Assembly (NCBI GenBank): GCA_021157415.1 | Contig: JAGGWN010000123.1 | Location: forward strand, 20,006 to 84,005 | DNA: 64,000 bases | Source: Bacteroidales bacterium | GTDB lineage: Bacteria; Bacteroidota; Bacteroidia; Bacteroidales; VadinHA17 | Reading direction: 5' to 3' | In this document: one piece after another, positions 57,614 through 64,000 of the stretch | How the letters are laid out: each line of letters starts with the position of its first letter | How positions within the stretch are numbered: the stretch's first letter is position 1 | The notes under the pieces: generated by a model | What the model was told of the DNA's origin: nothing | The model's input: only the letters and a program-made list of their open reading frames with translations | Database searches by the model: none | Made by a program: the position numbers and the translations under genes

Positions 57614-59323
57614 ATGAAAAGACTAATTTATGTATCTCTCGTGATTGCTACTGCTGCTGTTTTTAGCAGTTGTAGTGGTCTGAATAAAATGAAAAAAGAA
57701 GCCGGGAATATTAGCTATCAGGTTACCCCTAAAGTCCTGGAAGAACATGCCGGGCAGGTGAAAGTTGCCATTACCGGACAGTTTCCTGAAAAATATTTCA
57801 ACAAAAAAGCCACAGTTACGGCCATCCCGGTTCTGATTTACAATGGTGGTGAAAAAGCTTATGCCCCTGTTACCTTGCAGGGAGAAAGCGTCGAAGCCAA
57901 TAACAAAACCATCAGTTATTCCGGCGGTAAATTTTCCTACAACGGAGTAGTGGATTTCTCTGACAGCATGAGAATTTCTCATCTGGTATTGAGAGCCACA
58001 GCTTCTCTTAAAACCAAGTCTGTTGACTTCGAACCCGTTCCGCTGGCCGACGGGGTGATTGCTACCCCCACATTGGTGAAAAAAATGCCCCGGCCGACCT
58101 ATATACCGGATCATTATCAAAGAGTTGTTCCCAAAACAGGCGAAGCCGATATCAACTTTGTAATCAACCGTTACAATATTCGCCGTTCGGAACTGAAAGC
58201 TGAAGATATTAAAAGCCTGTTTGGTTTTATCCAGCAACTGCCGGCAACGCCAAATCTGAAATATACCGGAAGCGAAATTCATGGTTATGCTTCTCCCGAC
58301 GGACCTTACAAATTCAATGACAAACTCAGTAAGAAGCGTGCCGCCACAGTGGATAAATTCATGAAAAAAACATTAAAGTCCGGCAAGGTTTTGCCAAAAG
58401 GGGATGCAAAATTCACTGAACATTCTACTGCTGAAGACTGGGAAGGGTTTAAAAAACTGGTTGCCGCTTCAAACATGAAAGATAAAGATCTCATCCTGCG
58501 TGTTCTTTCCATGTACTCGGATCCAGATGTACGGGAAAAAGAGATTAAAAATATGGCAGAAGCTTATGATCAGTTGAAAAAAGATATTCTTCCCGAATTA
58601 CGCCGTTCGGTCATTCGCGTCAATGCTGACCTGATCGGGTTGTCAGATGATGAAATCCTGAATTATATTGAAACCAAACCGGACACCGTTTCCCTCGAAG
58701 CTATGCTGCATGCTGCCGGTCTTGTGAAAGATCTTGATAAAAAGCTGAAATATTACCAAATGGCTTTCGACAAAGAACCCCGGTGCATCCGTGCCATCAA
58801 CAATGTCGGAGCCGTTTATCTCCAGAAAGGCGATATAGCCAATGCCGAAAAAGCGTTCAAACAAGCCCAGGCATTAAAAGATATGGACCCGGTTAAAAGC
58901 AACCTCGGTTTTGTCGAGCTCATGAAAGGAAACCTTGATAAGGCATCTGAGTACTTTACTTCCATGCAGAAGCCTACCAAAGAGTCTAACTTCGGACTGG
59001 GAACCATTGCCATTATCAACGGAAAATATCAGGATGCTGTCAACTATTTCGGTACAGAACCTTCTTTCAATGCAGCACTGGCTAAATTACTCAATGGAGA
59101 TGTACAAGGTGCCAAGAGTACACTGGACGCTATTGACCATACATGCAAATGGAAAGAGTATCTGAAAGCGGTCGTAAACGCCAGGTTAGGTGATGACAAT
59201 GGTGTTTTTGAAAGCCTGAAAAAAGCCGTCGGAATGGATCCGAAACTGAAAGAAGAAGCAAAAACCGATATGGAATTTGCCAAATACTTTGAAAACGAAC
59301 AATTTAAGGCCATAGTACAGTAA
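57614..59323 (+). CDS. OmpA-like/TPR outer-membrane lipoprotein
   Basis: Lipobox 'AAVFSSCSG', OmpA-like 'IHGYASPDGPYKFNDKLSKKRAATVDKFM', C-terminal TPRs. Confidence 0.75.
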   Translation: MKRLIYVSLVIATAAVFSSCSGLNKMKKEAGNISYQVTPKVLEEHAGQVKVAITGQFPEKYFNKKATVTAIPVLIYNGGEKAYAPVTLQGESVEANNKTISYSGGKFSYNGVVDFSDSMRISHLVLRATASLKTKSVDFEPVPLADGVIATPTLVKKMPRPTYIPDHYQRVVPKTGEADINFVINRYNIRRSELKAEDIKSLFGFIQQLPATPNLKYTGSEIHGYASPDGPYKFNDKLSKKRAATVDKFMKKTLKSGKVLPKGDAKFTEHSTAEDWEGFKKLVAASNMKDKDLILRVLSMYSDPDVREKEIKNMAEAYDQLKKDILPELRRSVIRVNADLIGLSDDEILNYIETKPDTVSLEAMLHAAGLVKDLDKKLKYYQMAFDKEPRCIRAINNVGAVYLQKGDIANAEKAFKQAQALKDMDPVKSNLGFVELMKGNLDKASEYFTSMQKPTKESNFGLGTIAIINGKYQDAVNYFGTEPSFNAALAKLLNGDVQGAKSTLDAIDHTCKWKEYLKAVVNARLGDDNGVFESLKKAVGMDPKLKEEAKTDMEFAKYFENEQFKAIVQ

Positions 59324-59338
59324 AAAATAAAATGCAAT

Positions 59339-59370
59339 AAAAAAAAAGCGGCAATACGCCGCTTTTTTTT
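59339..59370. terminator. Bidirectional terminator between convergent genes
   Basis: AAAAAAAGCGGC-aatac-GCCGCTTTTTTTT. Confidence 0.93.
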
Positions 59371-59392
59371 ATACATATATATATAGATACGG

Positions 59393-59944
59393 TTACTCCT
59401 TTATCTTAAGATAAAAATCCCATAAAACGATCCCTGCACTTACGGATATATTGAAGGAATGTTTAGTGCCAAACTGAGGTATCTCAACACAATAGTCACT
59501 GATATCCACGATCTCCTGAGCAACGCCTTTTACCTCATGACCAAAAATCAGCGCATAGCGGCTGTTTCTGTCAGGCTGAAACTTATCAAGAGGGATGCTT
59601 CCTTCCGCCTGCTCAACGGATAGGATGGTATATCCCTCATTTCGGAGTTTACAGACAGCCTCAGCCGTATGCTCAAAATATTGCCAGGGCACCGATTCGG
59701 TAGCACCAAGGGCTGTTTTCCTTATTTCCCGGTGAGGAGGGCAAGCGGTTATCCCGCATAGAAACACCGCCTCGGCAAGAAACCCATCCGCAGTCCTGAA
59801 AACCGATCCGATATTGTGAAGGCTCCGGACATTGTCAAGGATTACGATTACCGGAAACTTATGTGCTTGCCGGTATTCTTCAATACTCTTTCGTCCAAGC
59901 TCCTCGTTTTTTAATTTTCTGAATGTTCCTTTTACCATATCCAT
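59393..59944 (-). CDS. TrmH/SpoU family RNA methyltransferase
   Basis: 'VILDNVRSLHNIGSVFRTADGF', 'ALIFGHEVKGVAQEI', 'IPQFGTKHSFNISVSAGIVLWD'. Confidence 0.93.
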   Translation of the reverse strand: MDMVKGTFRKLKNEELGRKSIEEYRQAHKFPVIVILDNVRSLHNIGSVFRTADGFLAEAVFLCGITACPPHREIRKTALGATESVPWQYFEHTAEAVCKLRNEGYTILSVEQAEGSIPLDKFQPDRNSRYALIFGHEVKGVAQEIVDISDYCVEIPQFGTKHSFNISVSAGIVLWDFYLKIKE

Positions 59945-60035
59945 GGATGCTTACTTGCAAAAATACGTATAAATATGTCATCCCGGACATTCTCTCCGGG
60001 CGGGAGCGAAAAAAGCCGATACGCTGAAAAACATA

Positions 60036-60066
60036 TTTGATTTCTATTTGAAAAAAATTACTTTTG
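60036..60066 (+). promoter_or_regulatory. Consensus Bacteroidota promoter of sucC, TTTG-N19-TACTTTTG
   Basis: Exact match to TTTG-N19-TAnnTTTG, -7 box ends 24 nt before the ATG at 60091. Confidence 0.85.
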
Positions 60067-60090
60067 AAACTCATTTTTAAAATACATTCG

Positions 60091-61281
60091 ATGAATATAC
60101 ATGAGTATCAAGGGAAAAATATTCTGAAAAGTTACGGGGTTGCCATCCAGGAGGGGATCGTAGCTGAAACCCCCGAAAAAGCAGTGGAAGCTGCCAAGGA
60201 ACTCAGCAAGCATACCGGTACAAAGCTGTGGGTTATCAAGGCTCAGATCCATGCCGGCGGACGCGGCAAAGGAGGAGGCGTTAAACTGGCCAGGAACATT
60301 GATGACGTGAAAGCCCTGGCAAAAAAAATGATCGGGATGACCCTGGTCACTCACCAGACAGGCCCTGAAGGGAAAGTGGTACATAAGGTTCTGGTTGCTG
60401 AGGATGTTTACTACCCCGGCGAATCGAATATAAAAGAATACTATATGAGCGTGCTCTTAAATCGCCAGACCGGCAGGAATGTGATTATGTATTCCACCGA
60501 AGGTGGCATGGACATCGAAGCTGTAGCTGAAAAAACACCCCATCTGATCTTCAGGGAAGAAATTGACCCTGCCATCGGTCTGCTCGGGTTCCAAGCTCGC
60601 CGTATAGCCTTCAACCTGGGCCTGAGCGGAAAAGCTTTCAAAGAAATGGTGCGCTTTGTAAGTGCCCTGTACACTGCGTATGTAAAAACCGATAGCTCCC
60701 TGTTTGAGATAAACCCGGTACTCAAAACTTCCGATGACCGGATCCTGGCTGTCGATTGTAAAGTGAACCTGGATGACAATGCCCTGTTCCGCCATAAGGA
60801 TTATATGGAACTCCGCGATCTGGCCGAAGAAGATCCCGCCGAGGTGGAAGCCAGCAAACACGATCTGAACTTTATTAAACTGGACGGCAATGTAGGATGT
60901 ATGGTCAATGGTGCCGGCCTGGCCATGGCCACTATGGATATCATCAAACTCTCCGGTGGACAACCGGCCAATTTTCTGGATGTGGGAGGGACTGCCAATG
61001 CTGAAACAGTAGAAGCAGGCTTCCGTATTATCCTGAAAGACCCAAACGTTAAAGCAATCCTTATCAATATCTTCGGAGGGATCGTGCGTTGTGACCGCGT
61101 AGCCCAGGGAGTGGTAGATGCTTATCACTCCGTCGGAAACATTACCGTTCCGGTTATAGTCAGGTTGCAGGGAACCAACGCCGAAGAAGGCAAAAAACTG
61201 ATTGATGACTCAGGATTGAAAGTTTATTCGGCGATTACACTTCAGGAAGCTGCTGATAAAGTGAAAGAACTGGTGGGATAA
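60091..61281 (+). CDS. sucC: Succinate-CoA ligase (ADP-forming) subunit beta
   Basis: 'MNIHEYQGKNILKSYGVAIQEG', 'VIKAQIHAGGRGKGGGVKLA', 'NIFGGIVRCDRVAQGV'; promoter position favours 60091 over 60064. Confidence 0.96.
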   Translation: MNIHEYQGKNILKSYGVAIQEGIVAETPEKAVEAAKELSKHTGTKLWVIKAQIHAGGRGKGGGVKLARNIDDVKALAKKMIGMTLVTHQTGPEGKVVHKVLVAEDVYYPGESNIKEYYMSVLLNRQTGRNVIMYSTEGGMDIEAVAEKTPHLIFREEIDPAIGLLGFQARRIAFNLGLSGKAFKEMVRFVSALYTAYVKTDSSLFEINPVLKTSDDRILAVDCKVNLDDNALFRHKDYMELRDLAEEDPAEVEASKHDLNFIKLDGNVGCMVNGAGLAMATMDIIKLSGGQPANFLDVGGTANAETVEAGFRIILKDPNVKAILINIFGGIVRCDRVAQGVVDAYHSVGNITVPVIVRLQGTNAEEGKKLIDDSGLKVYSAITLQEAADKVKELVG

Positions 61282-61303
61282 ATAATTCCCGATAAACCTT
61301 AAC

Positions 61304-61333
61304 AAAATCCTGCTTCCATAAGCAGGATTTTTG
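61304..61333 (+). terminator. Intrinsic terminator after sucC
   Basis: AAAATCCTGCTT-ccat-AAGCAGGATTTTT. Confidence 0.93.
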
Positions 61334-61367
61334 CTTTCCTTCTTATCTGTTTAATAACCCATGATCT

Positions 61368-62660
61368 TTATCTATCCTTTCTGAATACAGGCAATGTCAT
61401 ACACCTGGCCCCTCCTCCTCCCCTAGGCAATTCGGATCCGTCTATGGTGATCACACAACGTCTGTATTTCTCCGGTTCTTTTGCTCCGGCAGCTACCTCT
61501 TTGGCATCCATCACCTCAAAGCCATGACGACTCATTTCCTCGATGGTATAAACGTTCCTGGCATACCCCATAACACGTCCCGGAGCAAGTGCAAAAAAAT
61601 TGGCGCCGCTGTGCCATTGCTCCCGTTCCTGTATCCAGATATCATTCTTCCCCCCGCAAAGCAAGGGCTTCATTTCCATACCCAACTCCTTCAGACCTTT
61701 TATCAGGTTATCAACATACCTTATGCCCGTAACTTTACCATTTCCTACCGAAATCATAACCGTCTGATACCGGGAGGGTTTCAGAATAATCGGTTCAAAC
61801 ACCATGCAATACTCCTGATCCAGCAACGTAAAAACCATATCCAGATGTATAAAAGACTCCGGCTGAGAAGGCAACTCCTGCACCAGCACATGAAACGGTT
61901 CCTTTCTGAATTTTCCTATTTCCTTAATAAGGCTGTCAATGGCATGCGTGGAAGTCCTTATACCATTCCCGATAATCAGGATATCTTCGCGGGCTACCAA
62001 TACATCGCCTCCCTCAATACGCACATCTTTTCCTGACATCATACTACCGGAGACCAATTTTTCCTGATGAAAAAGAGGATGATGCCTAAAAATCAACTCC
62101 ATAATAACCGACTCCCTGGAACGTACCGTTGTTGCCATCCTGCCGGTAAACAACCGGTCAAAAACAGTAAAGCCGGAATCACGGGTAAAAAACAGGTTAT
62201 GCAAAGGTCTTAGCGCATAGCGGTCTTTACTTAAAAAGTGTGTGAGAGAATCATGCGGTTTCTTAACCCCTTCTATCAAACAGGATACCAGTTTCTCAGC
62301 ACTTAGGTTCATCATGACCTCAATAAGTGTTTCTTCTGTCTCGCGCAAACAAGCTTCCCGGATGATATTCATCCTGATATTTTCATCCTGCAGCACCTCC
62401 GTCAGTAAGTCCCTCACTTCCAACACCTCGGCATATCTGGCGAGCACCCGGTAAAACGGTGCATATTCATCGCTGGCAATGGAATGGTTTAATATGTCGC
62501 TATACAGTAAACGCTCAGCATCCTGAGGAGTCATATCCTCAATCTCCGGCCCGGGAGTGTGTACCAATACCGTCACAAGCTGCCCGGTTTCCGAATAAAT
62601 CCTTACTTTTTCTCTCCCTGCGGAGAAGGATCTTTTTTCAGATGTCTTTTGCATTCCCAA
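61368..62660 (-). CDS. arcA: Arginine deiminase
   Basis: 'VLVHTPGPEIE', 'NLFFTRDSGFTVFDRLFTGRMA', 'RIEGGDVLVAREDILIIGNGIRTS', C-terminal 'RGGGGARCMTLPVFR'. Confidence 0.9.
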   Translation of the reverse strand: MGMQKTSEKRSFSAGREKVRIYSETGQLVTVLVHTPGPEIEDMTPQDAERLLYSDILNHSIASDEYAPFYRVLARYAEVLEVRDLLTEVLQDENIRMNIIREACLRETEETLIEVMMNLSAEKLVSCLIEGVKKPHDSLTHFLSKDRYALRPLHNLFFTRDSGFTVFDRLFTGRMATTVRSRESVIMELIFRHHPLFHQEKLVSGSMMSGKDVRIEGGDVLVAREDILIIGNGIRTSTHAIDSLIKEIGKFRKEPFHVLVQELPSQPESFIHLDMVFTLLDQEYCMVFEPIILKPSRYQTVMISVGNGKVTGIRYVDNLIKGLKELGMEMKPLLCGGKNDIWIQEREQWHSGANFFALAPGRVMGYARNVYTIEEMSRHGFEVMDAKEVAAGAKEPEKYRRCVITIDGSELPRGGGGARCMTLPVFRKDR

Positions 62661-62756
62661 TACGTATTTTCATGAAACAATATGCCACATACGTAAACCC
62701 GTTGTACTATAACGTCCTTACGACAAAACAAATAAGATATTATACGTAGATATTTT

Positions 62757-63266
62757 CTACTTTTTCATTACCAGTGTACCGGCAATCATATCATGCAACG
62801 CTTGTTTTTTTTCGGTAAGACCGGCCAGAACATAGCCGATGTACAGGGTCATATTGGAGATGATCTTACTGAAATATCTTGCCGTAGCTCTGCCAAAAGT
62901 AATCCGGTTTCCTTCCAAATCGGTCACAATTAAATTCAATGCCATTTTTCCAAGGGTCGCCTGTGCCCTGGAAGATTGCATAAAAGCAAAATATAACCAT
63001 CCCAGCAGAAGATTGATCAGGACAATCAGCAAAACAAACCCAAATATCCCGGCTACTCCAAGAAATGTCAACCCTTCATTCAATGGGTTATTTTCCAGTT
63101 TGATCGCTGATAATATAATCCCGCCGATAAACGGCAGGGATAAGATAAAACCGGCAAACTGTAAAATAAAATAATCGATCAGGTAGGCCACAAACCGAAG
63201 CCAGAAACCTGCATACCGGAATTCCTTTTTGTTTTCTTCTGTTAAAGTTTCCATCTTTGTATCCAT
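62757..63266 (-). CDS. RDD family membrane protein
   Basis: 'YAGFWLRFVAYLIDYFILQFAG', 'QATLGKMALNLIVTDLEGNRITFGRATARYFSKIIS'; start placed at MDTKMETL (ORF open from 63326). Confidence 0.87.
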   Translation of the reverse strand: MDTKMETLTEENKKEFRYAGFWLRFVAYLIDYFILQFAGFILSLPFIGGIILSAIKLENNPLNEGLTFLGVAGIFGFVLLIVLINLLLGWLYFAFMQSSRAQATLGKMALNLIVTDLEGNRITFGRATARYFSKIISNMTLYIGYVLAGLTEKKQALHDMIAGTLVMKK

Positions 63267-63356
63267 TATAATGTAATGACTATAACTTATTGACGAAATA
63301 TACGAAATTTTAAGAACAGTTTCCATTTATTATATCAACTAAAATATCAGGTTCGC

Positions 63357-64000
63357 TTGAAACCAAAAAACATACTGTTTTTCATGGGTCTTTTTCTCGT
63401 CTCCGGATTATTGCTTCCGGCACAGAAAAATTTCCGTTCATCACATTTGTCAGCCGGGGCAGGTTCCGGAATTGTATTGTTGTTCGGTGATATCGGAAAT
63501 ATGGGAATAGGCAGCACCTTCCATCTCACCGGCACTTACGCTTGGAATGAATGGGCTTTCAGAATCTCTTTTTTATACGGAACCGTCTCGGACAGCGATG
63601 AAGGAACGGCTAATTCCAGCCGCAATTATGCCTATCGGTCTACGCTGTGGCAGCCTTCCGTTCAGGCTGTTTATTCTTTTTTTGTCGATAAACACAGAGG
63701 TTATAACAAAAAAAAGCTGGTAAGATACTGGGACCGCTGGCGGGTAGACGTGATAGGAGGCCTCTCCTTTCCGTATGCTGTCGTTGCACCGGGCAATAAC
63801 TTTTCTCCGACTGACCCGTCAAAACTGAAGAACATCTCCCTTGCCATTCCTTTTGGTGTCGGTGTACAGTATGGCATCTCCGAAAACCTTGCTGTCAGAG
63901 GAGAATTGATGCCACAATTTGTTTTTTCCGATTATATGGACGGTTTTTCTTCACCCTATTCCGAAGCAAACGATTTTATGTATCTGCTCTCTGTTTCAAT
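63357..64000 (+). CDS. Partial outer-membrane beta-barrel-like protein, runs off window
   Basis: Frame open to window end; signal-like 'LKPKNILFFMGLFLVSGLLLPAQ', aromatic-rich strands; TTG 63357 or ATG 63384 start. Confidence 0.6.
   Translation, partial: MKPKNILFFMGLFLVSGLLLPAQKNFRSSHLSAGAGSGIVLLFGDIGNMGIGSTFHLTGTYAWNEWAFRISFLYGTVSDSDEGTANSSRNYAYRSTLWQPSVQAVYSFFVDKHRGYNKKKLVRYWDRWRVDVIGGLSFPYAVVAPGNNFSPTDPSKLKNISLAIPFGVGVQYGISENLAVRGELMPQFVFSDYMDGFSSPYSEANDFMYLLSVS

Noticed and set aside
59369-59390. TATACATATATATATAGATA simple repeat
   Set aside because: Short AT-rich sequence directly after a terminator, no sign of function.
1-64000. CRISPR arrays, tRNA/rRNA genes, prophage, integrase/transposase or toxin-antitoxin/defence loci
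   Set aside because: No regularly spaced repeats, no cloverleaf or rRNA sequence recognised, and no ORF with such domains seen; absence judged by eye only.

Overview
This is an ordinary, gene-dense stretch of a Bacteroidota (Bacteroidales-like) chromosome. It holds about 54 supportable protein genes and no rRNA, tRNA, CRISPR array, phage, transposase or recognisable defence system. Recognisable blocks, in order: tail of a surface-polysaccharide glycosyltransferase cluster; dapD; threonine dehydratase; two tandem rhomboids; mutL; etfB-etfA-acyl-CoA dehydrogenase; a cyclic-2,3-DPG-synthetase-like GTPase; mreBCD-mrdA-rodA; purH; rsmA; a T9SS-type secreted protein plus a DUF1566-like protein and a decayed paralog; carA; two DUF4369/TlpA thioredoxin lipoproteins; lpxH-like; hppA; glutamine synthetase III; a PorE-like TPR/PD40/OmpA protein; purM; prfA; pyrF; rpsO-pnp; prolyl oligopeptidase; sucC; arcA. 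I found no convincing new protein system. The most interesting signals are non-coding: (1) a structured repeat of about 160-220 bp present twice in opposite orientation, both times between convergent genes; (2) two dyads of identical geometry (TTACCC-N13-GGGTAA) 53 bp apart upstream of glutamine synthetase III; (3) an interlocked, pseudoknot-like double dyad in the etfB leader; (4) a T16 tract just upstream of the -7 box of an OmpA/TPR lipoprotein; (5) a MutL whose endonuclease metal motif looks altered. All calls were made by eye from the sequence and ORF translations; no searches were run.
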